Positions 10,789 to 22,002 of a stretch of DNA of 64,000 bases are shown here, one piece after another. The stretch's first letter is position 1, and every line of letters starts with the position of its first letter. The notes under the pieces were generated by a model. It searched no databases. It worked only from the letters and a program-made list of their open reading frames with translations, and was not told the DNA's origin. Position numbers and translations under genes: made by a program. The stretch comes from Lutraria lutraria (Eukaryota; Mollusca; Bivalvia; Venerida; Mactridae): assembly GCA_964023205.1 (NCBI GenBank), contig OZ026844.1, positions 5,950,840-6,014,839 of the forward strand, written 5' to 3'.

Positions 10789-11475
10789 CGACGGTCATTC
10801 AATATATAATGCGAACTATCAATTATCTCAGAAAGTAGTAATGAATACTCAACGAAACTTTGTCAATATATTCATGAAATCAATTTCGTTTTTCTCACGA
10901 AATTTTCGGACGTTAACGTCGATGACGTTATCAGAGCGCGCTTTTCCATGACGTCACTCTTAACAACATGGTAGCGGTAACGTCTCATGACTAACGTAGT
11001 TATATTAAAATCGAGTGCCGTCGTAACAAAAATGCAATGGAAATGTTTGTTGCCTTACAAAGAGCTTGTGGCGAATGTTGCCTTTTATATTGTCAAGTAG
11101 CGAGATGGGTAAATGAATTTATGAATATTGGTAGAAGATGACCAGTGTGCTGGGCGGAAAACTAGTGCCATGGACACATACAAGCACAAAAAGCGAGAAA
11201 GTTACTGTACACAGGTAGACGATTAAAGGGACATGCCCTTGAACTGAAGCGTCTCGAATAGCAATAAAAATATTATCATTTTAATGCCTAGATCAATTAA
11301 TGAAAGCCCTGTAAAATATTTACAAAATATCCCGCTAGTTTACTCAAAATACACATTTCCAGATTTATCAAACCTGCTGATTTCGGCCTAAAAAATTATT
11401 TGTCATTTTCACAACTCGACCCTCTTGGTGTCTGTCAAAACCGAAAGTATCGCGGAAAAAATGTCAACAAAATGA
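10789..11475 (+). mobile_element. Mariner 5' half, truncated by the block junction
   Basis: Starts after TA with CGACGGTCATTCAATATATA, one base different from the other copies, and includes the left half of the TTAA MITE from 11227. It ends at the B3/A2 junction, so no 3' terminal repeat is present. Confidence 0.8.
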
Positions 11476-11865
11476 AATATATAAAAAATACTCAAATTCT
11501 TTATATAATGTAATATATATTTGTATATTCTTGTTGCAGTCATGTTATTTGACAATATTAAAATAATTCTATCTATCTATATAGGTATTAAAACAACTTC
11601 ACGTTTCTTATGCGTTTTTTATCACTCATTACCAATGCATTAAACAGTAAGTAACTGATAAAGATCAATATGATTTTTATGTAATAATACAATCAGTCAG
11701 ATATCTTAGATGGAGAATTACTAATTATTTATACCAATAATCGATAGTTCGATTCATTTAGATATAAAATTTGCGAGCTCTTAAAACCCGTACGAATGTT
11801 ATAAACGCGTAGCTAGTGTAAGGAGTGGGTTAAGTGTAGATATGGTTAAGCGTTGTGAAATTCCG

Positions 11866-11976
11866 ATACCGGCGTAGTCAAGTGGTTACTTCGTGATTGT
11901 TCAACACTTTACATTTGTATTTAAGACAATGTTCGCGGGTTCGAATCCCGTAATACCCACTGACGCCATCCGGTAT
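11866..11976 (+). ncRNA. vtRNA: Vault RNA-like gene, class A copy 3 (TATA tract lost)
   Basis: 111 nt with box A, GTGGTTACTTCG, box B GGGTTCGAATCCC, terminal stem and T6-T7 terminator intact. Upstream, GATATGG joins directly to TTAAGCG because the GAATATATATAGA-type tract present before copy 1 is missing. If the external TATA matters for transcription, this copy may be weak or silent. Confidence 0.72.
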
Positions 11977-12818
11977 TTTTTTAATTTTAAGGACTTTCTT
12001 AACATCTGTAAATAGCAAATTTATTCCCCAAACAGGCAACAAATACAATTAAAGATAAAAATTATAGAAAATTATGTACTCGTTTTGATTGTATTTGATA
12101 TAAATTACAGCCGATAATTTTAATGACGAGCCAGTATTTATTTACCCATTTTATAAAGAAAAAAACGTGTACACTTAGGTATAGTATTTAATATACGAAA
12201 ATACGAAAATAATGATAAGATATAGTAATTTAACTTGGTTCCCAATATAAATGTTCCTCAATGTTTGTTGTTCGGAAAGAATTATAATGTAGGTGGTCAG
12301 GAAATTCTAACTACATACCGAAGAGCTTTATGTAACCTACCGGCTGCGAAAATAGTTTCAAATTTACAAAATCAATTGTATACACTCAAATAATAAATAT
12401 GGTATGTGCATTTTAAGTCAAAATCAGATGACTGTGCAAAATTGTAATCGAGTGATACGAAACAGCCGTAAAAATATGCAAAAAAATAACAAATTCATAA
12501 AAACGACAAAACTTTTTACTGCTTTAAATTGTTGCTCCGAACAAAATAAGTGCCTTCAGAGCTGTGAGTACGATAGCTTTGATATTTAGAAATCTTACAA
12601 GATTCAGATACTGCGATAAGAAAATGATGGGACATGTCACATATGGTTCCATTGTCTACCTTTGAACCAGTTCGATTTACCTAATGTATGCGGCAACAAA
12701 ATATAATATAGCGAGTGCTTAAAGCCCGCATGTATGATATAAACGCGTAGCTAGTGTAAGGAAAGGATTAAGTGCATATATCGAATATATATATATAATT
12801 AAGCGTTGTGAAATTCCG

Positions 12819-12929
12819 ATACCGGCGTAGTCAAGTGGTTACTTCGTTATTGTTCAACACTTTACATTTGTATTTAAGACAATGTTCGCGGGTTCGAATC
12901 CCGTAATACCCACTGACGCCATCCGGTAT
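12819..12929 (+). ncRNA. vtRNA: Vault RNA-like gene, class A copy 4
   Basis: 111 nt, the A2 counterpart of the unit at 3094. The TATA tract is the longest seen (ATATATATATA, about 12785-12796). The upstream block reads GGAAAGGATTAAGTG instead of GGAGTGGATTAAGTG. All internal promoter and pairing features are kept. Confidence 0.74.
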
Positions 12930-14172
12930 TTTTTTAATTTTTAGGACTTTCTTAACATCTGTATATAGCAAATTTATTCCCCAAACAGGCAACAAATACA
13001 AATAATTAAAAACAATTTATAGAAAATATGTACATGTACTCATTTTGATTGCATTTGGTATAATTTTTTTTCAAAAATATACTTAGGTTGTCACTTGAAA
13101 TCATATACTGTGTATAAACAAAGTTTTCATTAAATAACAAAAGTAATGAAAAGAAACAGTGATATAATTTTGCTCTCAATATGTCCTTAATTTTTTGTTG
13201 ATCGGAAAGAACAATAATAAAGGTGGCGTAATAACAGTTTCCCACAATTTTAAATCTCAATCTCAAATACAAGGTATAACATACACATGTGACGAATAAA
13301 TATTCTAAAAACACACAACGTGACACACAGAACGCCTAAAATAAATCACTATTCGATATTTCATTGTTATTTATTTATCAAATAATGAACCGTGCACTAT
13401 CGTACTTGACTGATTTACATGTACATGAAGTTATCGTTCGTTCGATAATGATATACTTTGCTGCAAATACTTTTTTTACAAAAACTAATATACACACAAT
13501 TCGGCCGCTAAATAGTTAATTATTAACCACATTCCTGTCAAATAGTAATTAATACTTCATGAACTATTCATAAACTATTCATAAACTATTCATGAAGTAT
13601 GCAAGAATAGATCATGAAAAAATCATGTTGTCATGAATTTGTTTCCAAGTCGGATACTAACACCCAAAATTCATTAGGTGGTCAAATCTATTTTTTTCTT
13701 TGATAACTTTATTTATTTAAGATAAATTTGAACAGCAAATTGCACTTGTTGTTTCATTTGACAAAATTGTATATAAATATACATGTACATAAATGGTATC
13801 AGATATTAGCACATTGTATGAAAAAAATGCTTTGTTGACTTATTATTTACGAGCTCTTTTGGCAAAAAATCAAGAAAAATCATGCTAAATGACATATTTT
13901 TAATTCATATAGCTTAAATTTGAAATACCCCCATGTCCAACAAAAACCTATAAAAATCACTTAATTAAAATGAAACACTTTTCCCCTCCTATTTATGATC
14001 TAAGAGATACAAAAATATTGTTGTATGAAAAATAAAAAGAAAAAAAAGTTTGCCCCTACTGGTGTTTGAACCCATGACCCTCAGTTTCAATGTTGTTGAC
14101 AGTAATTATAGCTTATTTAAATACTCTTCAATTTGGATGAATAATACTTCTAACGAATACCCAAAAACAAAA

Positions 14173-14283
14173 ATACCGGATGGCGTCAGTGGGTATTACA
14201 GGAGTCGAACCCGCGAGATTTTGTTTTGTAGACAAATTTTGAAACCATTCAAGAGCGAAGTAACCACTTGACTACGCCGGTAT
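14173..14283 (-). ncRNA. vtRNA: Vault RNA-like gene, class B copy 4
   Basis: 111 nt, minus strand, interior and box B as in the B2 copy (GGGTTCGACTCCT). The upstream TATA-like tract and GACTGGAGTAAGTATA block are preserved. Near-identity with copy 7248 suggests B4 derives from a B2-like block. Confidence 0.72.
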
Positions 14284-14800
14284 CGAAATTGTACCTTGCT
14301 TAACTTATACATATAGATTTCTGTACTATTTTTATACTTACTCCAGTCTTGTTAGTATGCTACGCGATTATTCAATACGTGCGGGTTCAAAGCGCTTGCT
14401 ACATTCCATAGAACAATCGAACAGTGGATTAGTAAACATCAAACAAATTCCTTAAATGTTAGTATCTGATTGATTATATTATTACCTATGAGTGACGTTG
14501 ATCAGTATTAGTTATTTACGGTTTCATGCATAGGTAGTGAACGATAAGAAATGTGTTTTAATATGTAACTCGCGTCTCCTGTAATAAAAAGCAGCGAACA
14601 CGTTTGATTAAGTCAACTTTCTCTCGGCGTTAAACCTGCGTTCTGCAAATATTTATTACATCAAATTTAACCGAAATGCCTGTTAGGCTTGGCATGAAGA
14701 TAAAAACAATATTGTATGATGTTATTGTGTCAATGTCGATTCAAACAGGGATGCTATAATTAATATATTTAACATCCCTGATTCAAAGTTATACTTTATA

Positions 14801-16215
14801 CGACGGTCATTCAATATATAATGCGAACTATCAATTATCTCAGAAAGTAGTAATGAATACTCAACGAAACTTTGTAAATATATCCATGAAATCAATTTCG
14901 TTCTTCTCACGAAATTTTCGGACGTTAACGTCGATGACGTTATCAGAGCGCGCTTTTCCATGACGTCACTCTTAACAACATGATAGCGGTAACGTCTCAT
15001 GACTAACGTAGTTATATTAAAATCGAGTGCCGTCGTAACAAAAATGCAATGGAAATGTTTGTTGCCTTACAAAGAGCTTGTGGCGAATGTTGCCTTTTAT
15101 ATTCTCAAGTAGCGAGATGGGTAAATGAATTTATGAATATTGGTAGAAGATGACCAGTGTGCTTGGCGGAAAACTAGTGCCATGGACACATACCAGCACA
15201 AAAAGCGAGAAAGTTACTGTACACAAGAAGATGATTAAAGTGACATGCCCTGGAACGGAAGCGTCTCGAATAACAATAAAAATATTATCATTTTAATGCC
15301 TAGATCAATTAATGAAAGCCCTGTAAAATATTTACAAAATATCCCGCTAGTTTACTCAAAATACACATTTCCAGATTTATCAAACCTGCTGATTTCGGCC
15401 TAAAAAATTATTTGTCATTTTCACAACTCGACCCTCTCGGTGTCTGTCAAAACCGAAAGTATCGCGGAAAAAATGTCAACAAAATGAAATGGTAAGTATT
15501 GCTCATGTTATGTTCACTTGAAAAGCAGCGCACATGCTCAGTTAAACTCTCAGACGTATCGGAAATATCGTTGTCGTCAATAAAAGGCAACATTTTATTC
15601 AAACCGACATACAAATACAGACGCATTTTTTGAACGCACATTATACTTTGACTTTCCGGTAATAATTGTTTTTTTTCATGTGACAAACACATATTTGGTG
15701 TACGAAAAAAAGACACAACAGTTCCTGGGCATGCCCCTTTAACATGTGAGTCGACATTAATGTTGGGTCACTTAATACAATTTTAGGAACAAGTTAAAAT
15801 GCGCAAGATTTCCGCGCGGTTGGTGCCTCAGGGTCTGACGTTTGACAACGCCACCCCTCACACCTCAGAGAGCGGAATGTCATTGATTGCGGATAACAAG
15901 TGAGAAACACTTTATCATCCACCATACTCACCTGACATAAGCCCCTGTGATTACGACCTATTCCCTGGACTTAAATAGAATATATGGGGTATTCGACTTG
16001 CCGACCTAAATGACATTAAAGTTGTGGTGGCCGTACAGGTTTGGGTGTATGAGCGTAGTTGCCTAGCAACGGAAGTAGAAGGTCTTCCGAAAAGATCGAA
16101 GTCGGTCATTGAACGCAAGGGATGTTACTTAGAAGGATTCTGACAATGTTAGAACAATTCTTGCTTTTATTTAGAAATTATGTTGTAGTTTACATTATAT
16201 ATTGAATGACCCTCG
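14801..16215 (+). mobile_element. Degenerate mariner element, copy in B4
   Basis: TA-flanked, about 1415 bp. It starts CGACGGTCATTCAAT like the B3 copy and ends with the inverse of CGAGGGTCATTCAAT. The transposase remnants LTFDNATPHTSE and CDYDLFPGLK lie near 15840-15975. The nested TTAA MITE spans 15239-15738. Confidence 0.85.
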
Positions 16216-16374
16216 TATTCTATTCCTTAAAATATTTATTAATTCATTACAATTTCTATTTTCTCTTTTTAGCCCTTATGGACATACACTCCTGATATTC
16301 GGACATCGCCTACGTTGTCATCATTTATTTTTAGAAGCGAAAGCTTCTAGAGTGACATAGCCAGTTTTTACATA

Positions 16375-16731
16375 CCATCATCTGACGCCTCGTATCTATA
16401 AATAGTACCACTGGTTGTACATGTATAAGTCTACCGATTGCAGTTATGATTATAATACAAGCTGGATATATTGCAGGATTCTGTTAATTTTTATTACCAT
16501 AGAAGCCTTGGATATAATTATATAACGAAGCTAAATTCGGAAATATGTATAAGGAGTTCCAGAAGTGTAAAATAACTTGATTACCTTGATAATATTCAAA
16601 ATCTGGTGCTATCGATGTAAACAAGAATGGAGTTTCCTGTTGTTCGACATCCTTTTTGTTCTTCTTTTTATTTTGTCCTAAAAGTACATTGATTTTTATA
16701 TATATAAGTTCAACAAATATGATATTATATA
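16375..16731. other. Unique sequence right of the array, no gene seen
   Basis: About 350 bases with no recognisable gene or repeat. Confidence 0.4.
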
Positions 16732-16914
16732 CATTAAAATCACTGAAACTGGACTCCCTGAAAACTGGAATTCCCAGAAAATCGGACAATTTCTTTCAAG
16801 TCCAGTTTGTAAGGCATTTATCAAACGTATTCTAAAAACCGGAATCCTCAGAAAAGAAAACCAGCGTACGTTTTAACCCAGTACGAAAGAGGTCCAGTTT
16901 TATGGATTTTACTG
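16732..16914. mobile_element. MITE, CAGTAAAACCC family
   Basis: The right end GGATTTTACTG before TA matches the family. The left end is eroded. Internal CTGGACTCCCTGAAAACTGG and inverse GGTCCAGTTTTATGGATTTT show the fold-back design. Confidence 0.55.
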
Positions 16915-17112
16915 TAGAAGTACAAAGTCTAGTACAGTGAAAGTGTTTCCGGTAAACAATTTCGATTTATTCCAATTGCAGGCAATTCTACTTTGAATGA
17001 AAATCATGCGATTTTAATAACAAAAACTGTCGTACGTCATGAAGTGATGAAAATCCAGTTCAGATAATGTAGATGTAAGTTTAAAACTAGCAAGAAGGAT
17101 ACCAGAATTGGA

Positions 17113-17300
17113 AACGGCTTAAAACAACCGTCAGCGGGAGATCGAAGGTTCGAACCACAGCACAGACCGCATTAGAACTGAATTTCTGTAGGCCCATCTC
17201 AGTTAGGCACCCGGCAAAAAAAACAGAAGGAATTGTGTGCACGAAAGTAACGTTATAAAGTATAAGTAACGCACAAGCTTTCGTGTATGAACCACAGATC
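17113..17300 (+). mobile_element. tRNA-derived SINE fragment (family of 46541)
   Basis: GCGGGAGATCGAAGGTTCGAACC, then GGCCCATCTCAGTTAGGCACCCGG, then AGAAGGAATTGTGTGCACGAAAG follow the same order as in the SINE at 46541-46760. The tRNA-like 5' head is missing. Confidence 0.6.
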
Positions 17301-17399
17301 AAAGGTAAGACACGTATGTTTGAATGATAATTGCTGAATTATAATAATTACTTGGGTTAAAAACCCAAATTCCCCTCGTAATGTTTATGTATCACTCAC

Positions 17400-17579
17400 C
17401 ATTCTTATTCTTGCGTTTCTTCCGATTGCGCCTCCTGCCCCCGACAAAGAGGGCAGGAGTGTCGCCGTCGGCGAATGCCAATAAATTCACTGCATTTTGA
17501 AATTTCAGCTTCAGGCTCTTTTGCATACTGTGTCCGACGGGTCTGGAGGAGTGGGGATTACAACTGCTGCATAATGGAC
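17400..17579 (-). CDS. Internal exon of an unrecognised gene
   Basis: A 180-nt open segment read from 17579 to 17400. It is preceded by a good acceptor (TATATTTTCAG) and followed by the donor GTGAGT. It translates in the only stop-free frame as about 59 residues beginning PLCSSCNPHSS, then KLKFQNAVNLLAFADGDTPA, ending in a very basic tail GGRRRNRKKRKNKN. GC content is clearly above its AT-rich surroundings, as expected for coding DNA. Exon phase is 2 in, 1 out. A start at the internal ATG (17526) would give a 42-residue first coding segment instead. The basic stretch could be a nuclear localisation signal or a linker. I do not recognise the family, and found no partner exon with matching phase. 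Confidence 0.5.
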
Positions 17580-18366
17580 CTGAAAATATAACAATATCGT
17601 CAAAACGGTCATGGTATGGACATTAGGAAATATCTGCTGCAAAACTGACTTTTCATGGCAGTTTCTTGTTAAAATAGGGCGTCGGTATAATGATATGCGC
17701 TATTGATAGTCTCTGAAACAATACCTTAGAATTTGAATAAAATATAAAGACGTCTCTTAGTTGTAAGATGAGGTTAGGTTTCATATAATGTAACAAGATG
17801 AAAATATACAACAACATCGAAGATACAAATACATTTGATATTCTAAGCATCAATCGGAACTCCTCGGCGATTGTCTAAAGAAAAGTATTTCTCAGTTACG
17901 GAAATGCCCGAGTAGTTACGATTGTCTAAGTATATGTCACATGACTTCAGTGCTAATCTGATGATGATGGTATTCTCTATGGCAAATGAGGGAAAAAAGA
18001 TGTTATGACAAAATATTAAAAGTTCGTGTAAAATAAACACGAATTTAAGCATCGTGAAGATTGAGTTTTTGATGTACTCGTATTTTCTAACTTACTTTTG
18101 TAGTGGTTGACTCAGCGGCGGGTTTTCTATCTCAATACACACGATGCAGGTACGTGCTTTACAATACACACGTCTGAAGTTAGCATTTATTTTATTACAT
18201 GGAATATAATTATACAGGTGCATAGAAAGAGTAAAAAGTCTGTCCCAGACAGCGAGTTCACTGCATGAATCTTCTTAAATTACTACATGTATAATATTAT
18301 GAGAATTCACTTTTATACCACATTGTTCCTTACATTATGAATAAGATATTATTTGTTGTCGAAATA
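17580..18366. other. Intergenic or intronic, no gene seen
   Basis: No convincing exon. A stop-free segment at 18096-18173 on the minus strand has splice-like borders but its phase does not join to the exon at 17400-17579. Confidence 0.35.
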
Positions 18367-18633
18367 CAGTCAAACCTGTGAACAAAGGTCATCCTTAGTA
18401 AAGACAGGTAAAAAAATGGTTTGTCAAAGATGGTTTTTGACAGGTGGCCTTTATTCGGAGGTGATTTTGTTCTAAGTGATCAGTGATGGTTTTTAAAGCA
18501 ATGTCCTTTATCCACAGGATGGCCTTTATTCGGAGGTCATTTTGTTCTAAGTGATCAGTGATGGTTTTTTAAGCAATGACCTTTATTCACAGGGTGGCCT
18601 TTATTCGGAGGTGGTCACTTAAAGGTTTGACTG
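18367..18633. mobile_element. MITE, CAGTCAAACCT family, with internal duplication
   Basis: TA-flanked. Left end CAGTCAAACCTGTGAACAAAGG, right end inverse AGGTTTGACTG. Inside, GGCCTTTATTCGGAGGT.ATTTTGTTCTAAGTGATCAGTGATGG occurs twice in tandem (about 18450 and 18522), and a third GGCCTTTATTCGGAGGTGGTC closes the element. A second copy lies next door at 18667-18827 and another at 42362-42541. Confidence 0.7.
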
Positions 18634-18666
18634 TACATATACAATGTAACTTATTTCTGCATACAG

Positions 18667-18827
18667 TCAGTCTTGATTTAACGGACACAATATGAACAAC
18701 GATCAGCCGTAAAGACACTTTAACTTATGTACTAGACCATATTAAACCTTGAATAACATGGTATCTTTGTTTTAAGACTAAAATTCTTCAACCACATAAG
18801 TGGCCTATGTTCACAGGGTTAACTGTA
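18667..18827. mobile_element. MITE, CAGTCAAACCT family, diverged copy
   Basis: Starts TACAGTCAGTCTTGATTTAAC and ends CCTATGTTCACAGGGTTAACTGTA, matching the ends of the neighbouring element. Confidence 0.5.
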
Positions 18828-18977
18828 TATGAATATAAATGAATAATGATACAATGAGGACTATGATTAGAAGCATATGTGGTTTTATAAAATTATATAT
18901 ATATATAATTATATGTAAATGTGAATAAAAATTAACAATGGAAACAAACACACTTCAATGAAATAAATGATATACGT

Positions 18978-19229
18978 CCGAGGTTATAAGACTTCATTCG
19001 GTCTCTGAGCACAAATCTCATATTTTGTCTTTTAAAGTTTCTGAATTAATTATGACCAGACAATAATATGATATTAATCATATTAAATATACAATGTACT
19101 TAAGACTGACATCATAATCGACCTGAATATGTATTTAAACATTAATTTGCTCTTTCTTTTCAACCATAATACCTAGAGAATGGAAATGAGATTTGAGCTC
19201 ACAGACTGTTTAAAAAATCATAACCTCGG
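18978..19229. mobile_element. MITE with about 50-bp terminal inverted repeats (CCGAGGTTAT)
   Basis: Left arm CCGAGGTTATAAGACTTCA with GTCTCTGAGCACAAATCTCAT; right arm ATGAGATTTGAGCTCACAGAC with ATCATAACCTCGG. A solo right end of the same family is at 56113-56170. Confidence 0.7.
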
Positions 19230-20788
19230 AGCCAAATGTAACTTCACTCAACTGAACTGCCGGGTCAGTATTACTTATACTTACCGGTTAAATAATTGAT
19301 AAGAATATATAAGTATTTTATCACAAATTTGCCAGTTTGGATTGAATTTTAAACGCATGGAATTTAGAATATAAGACTTAACTCGACCGGTCCTGTTTTC
19401 TGGGCCTTACCCTAAAGATTCTAACAACATGGTCAGAAGTGCGAACCTATTTGGGTACGAATCGACACTTCAAAGTAAGAAATTATGTTTATAAAAAGAA
19501 AAATAGAAAATAAAAGTTTTGTCTATTCTATTTTTGAGGGGCAAGGGAATGGAAACATGACTTATATATACGATGTACCTAATACTTCAGAACGCAAGAT
19601 ATACCCGTGTTTTTTATGCATATTTACCTAACAGTGATTGTGTTTATAATTGAAGATAAGCTTGTCTAAATTATGCCGACGTTGAGTCAGTATTACACAT
19701 CACAGCTGATATATAACATATAATAGGTTCCACATGAAACTCTGCAGACAAACACCAGACTTGTGTTACCTCTCTACGTGAATATAACTCACCTTAATTT
19801 ACCTATGTTTTCTTGATTATAACCATTCATTAATAAATCATTGCGAGACAAAAGCTCATCTGTCTATAAGCAACCAAAATGAGAGTAAGAAATTATTTGT
19901 TTCTAGATACGTACCTCTTAAAATATGGTCAGTAGGTATAGGTACTAGTATTAATTTTGTTTTTCGAGTTTCATTCCCCTCGTAACGATTGATCGGGCGC
20001 ATACTTTTTGTTTTTGGTCTGCCTGTCTATCAGTACCAAACTTTAACATTGCCTGTAAGCTCCTGCAATCATCAACTTCATATCTTGGTTCCACATGACA
20101 ACCACGTACCATAGGACATGTGCATATTCAGGTCACTAGGTCAAAGTTCAAAGCCACCCTGAAGAGGCATTCTGTTTTAAAACCCATCTAGTTTTATCAT
20201 ACGTCTCGAAAGCTTGTGAAAAGGTTAAAATGTGAGACAGTGAGTGTATCGTTCCTTTGGCCTAATATAGAGTCTAGGGTAGCGGGGAAATATCGCGGTA
20301 GGTCGGGGAACCAGAAACAAACATTTTTTACGCCTTGTTCCTGACGGCCGGGTACCAGATGGAAAACGTTCTAAGACAGCTTGAAGACTATGACAAAACT
20401 TGTGTGGAAACATATATGTAACTATAGCATCAACACAACAATAGACAGCTCACGTTGTTTATGATAATTACATTACTAATGGCGTCGAACGTACGAACAC
20501 TTATATTTTGTGGAGTTCGGAAACATTGAGAACGTGTAATAAAAATATCTACTCAGTATTTTATTATATCTAAGCCACTGCAGGAGTACTCGTGAATGAG
20601 ACAAAGGCAATACATAGTAACTGTCATAGTGTTATATATGTACGTAAGTTTTATGTAATTTTGTACAAAACACTTTAGTACTGCAACAAAGTTCTGCCAC
20701 AACGAAATCGAGTATCAGGCCTAGGAGTGTACCTATTGTTAAAATGTTCCAAGTAATGGTTGCACATGCTGTCAAACTGATACATGTA
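19230..20788. other. Intergenic, no gene seen
   Basis: AT-rich sequence without credible exons or clear transposon ends. Confidence 0.35.
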
Positions 20789-20969
20789 CAGTACAACCTC
20801 TCCAGAGCGACCCTCTCTTGAGCAACAACCTCCCTGCAACAGCATCATAATTTCCCCAACTGTACGATTTAACTGTTAATTTAATCTCTCTAGAGCAACA
20901 ATCTCTCAAAAACAACAACAACATAATTTTGCTTCTCTCAAAGGGTGTTGCTTTAGAGACGTTGCACTG
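20789..20969. mobile_element. MITE, CAGTRCAACCTCTCC family
   Basis: TA target duplication at both ends. Left CAGTACAACCTCTCCAGAGC, right inverse ending GCACTG. Repeated GAGCAACAACCTC and CTCTAGAGCAACAATCTC words inside. Other copies: 21835-22000, 27267-27369, 36791-36880 (broken) and 42865-43040. Confidence 0.75.
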
Positions 20970-21019
20970 TAATGATTGTGCTAACCGTCAAACAATTTTA
21001 TAATTTCTTTTAAAACTGT

Positions 21020-21235
21020 ACCAGGGTCATCTTGCAACTTTCCAGTTTTAACGGTGGTGAAAGGCCCGAGGCATACACTTGGGTACAACCACCGATATTC
21101 TGTATGCTAGCCGGACAGCTTCCTAAAATGTGAACTTTGTCTGATCCTGCTGGGATTTGAACTTACAGCTGTGAGAGGCTAGCGATTACTAGCCAGAGAC
21201 CATAACCACTCGACCACGGAAGCATCTTGGTCAAA
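21020..21235 (-). mobile_element. tRNA-derived SINE, minus strand
   Basis: On the minus strand the head reads TTCCGTGGTCGAGTGGTTATGG (box A) and AAGTTCAAATCCC (box B). The acceptor halves do not pair, so it is not a working tRNA. The body runs to AACGGTGGTGAAAGG; its body sequence recurs without the head at 42690-42830 (CTTTAACGGCGGAGGAGGTC). Confidence 0.65.
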
Positions 21236-21834
21236 CAATTACAAGTAATGATTGTACATACTGTCATACTATAATACATTCGATGTGTAGGCCTACTGAC
21301 CGTCAGTCCTATATTTCTATAATTTATTATTTTCTTCCTACGTGGCTCTGATGATGTATATGTTAGTTTGTAAACTTTAAATCGAGGCTGTTTATGATTT
21401 TAAATTATTTACAGTTTAATCTAGTTCCACTTCGCATGAAATGTTTCTTATCAAACAATATTTCAACTGATAAGCCTCGAAGGCTGTTGCCAAGTTTCAT
21501 TCAGCACCATATGTTTGTCTTGAGAAGTTCAAAGCTATTACCTGTTAACTTATTTTCTTCCACTTACAGAACGATTCACTGGGGTAGATAGGTAACCTTC
21601 ACATACCATTTCTACATAGATCCACACCATTTATTTACGATCAGATCGTGCTGGGTGGAACGATCCGACATAATATACGTACATTTGATTTTCATCATGA
21701 ATATAATAGATCGATCAGTTATCAAACAGACATCGAGGTACCTTTGTTATTTTTTTTGATGGGTGGTCTTGATTTATGAAGCCTTTTTAGTTTTGTATGG
21801 ATGGATTTATTATCAAAGAACGTATAGTACAACC

Positions 21835-22000
21835 TCTCCAGAGCGGTCCTCACTTGAGCAACAACCTCCCTTCAACAACAGCATGTGTTTCCAAATGTAC
21901 GATATAATTACTAATTTAAAGCCTCTCTAAAGCAACAACCTCTCAACAACAACATAATTTTGCTTCTCCAAAAGGGTGTTGCTTTGGAGAGATTGCACTG
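21835..22000. mobile_element. MITE, CAGTRCAACCTCTCC family
   Basis: TA-flanked; TAGTACAACCTCTCCAGAGC at the left, GGAGAGATTGCACTG at the right. Closely similar to 20789-20969. Confidence 0.75.
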
Positions 22001-22002
22001 TA

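Larger units (their letters stand above)
9454..11475. repeat. Segmental repeat block B3, 3' truncated
   Basis: Matches B1 and B2 until the sequence ATGTCAACAAAATGAAAT inside the nested MITE, then switches directly into block A2 at an AAAT microhomology. The 3' halves of the MITE and mariner are therefore missing. This is a clean recombination junction. Confidence 0.85.
11476..13560. repeat. Segmental repeat block A2
   Basis: Second copy of block A with small indels relative to A1, including a 13-base deletion upstream of its first RNA unit. It is followed by block B4 through the same A-B junction as A1/B1, with one extra ATAAACTATTC unit. Confidence 0.85.
13561..16374. repeat. Segmental repeat block B4, end of array
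   Basis: Last B block. It ends after GCCAGTTTTTACATA, where B1 and B2 would continue into the next AACTATTCAT; here unique sequence starts instead. It contains a class B RNA unit, a full-length mariner remnant and its nested MITE. Confidence 0.85.

Noticed and set aside
18096..18173. Candidate minus-strand exon next to the one at 17400-17579
   Set aside because: Splice-like borders exist, but its phase would force a stop a few codons into the next exon, and it is only 78 bases long.
21117..21230. Serine-type tRNA gene on the minus strand
   Set aside because: Boxes A and B are present, but the acceptor halves do not pair and the body matches a SINE copy elsewhere.
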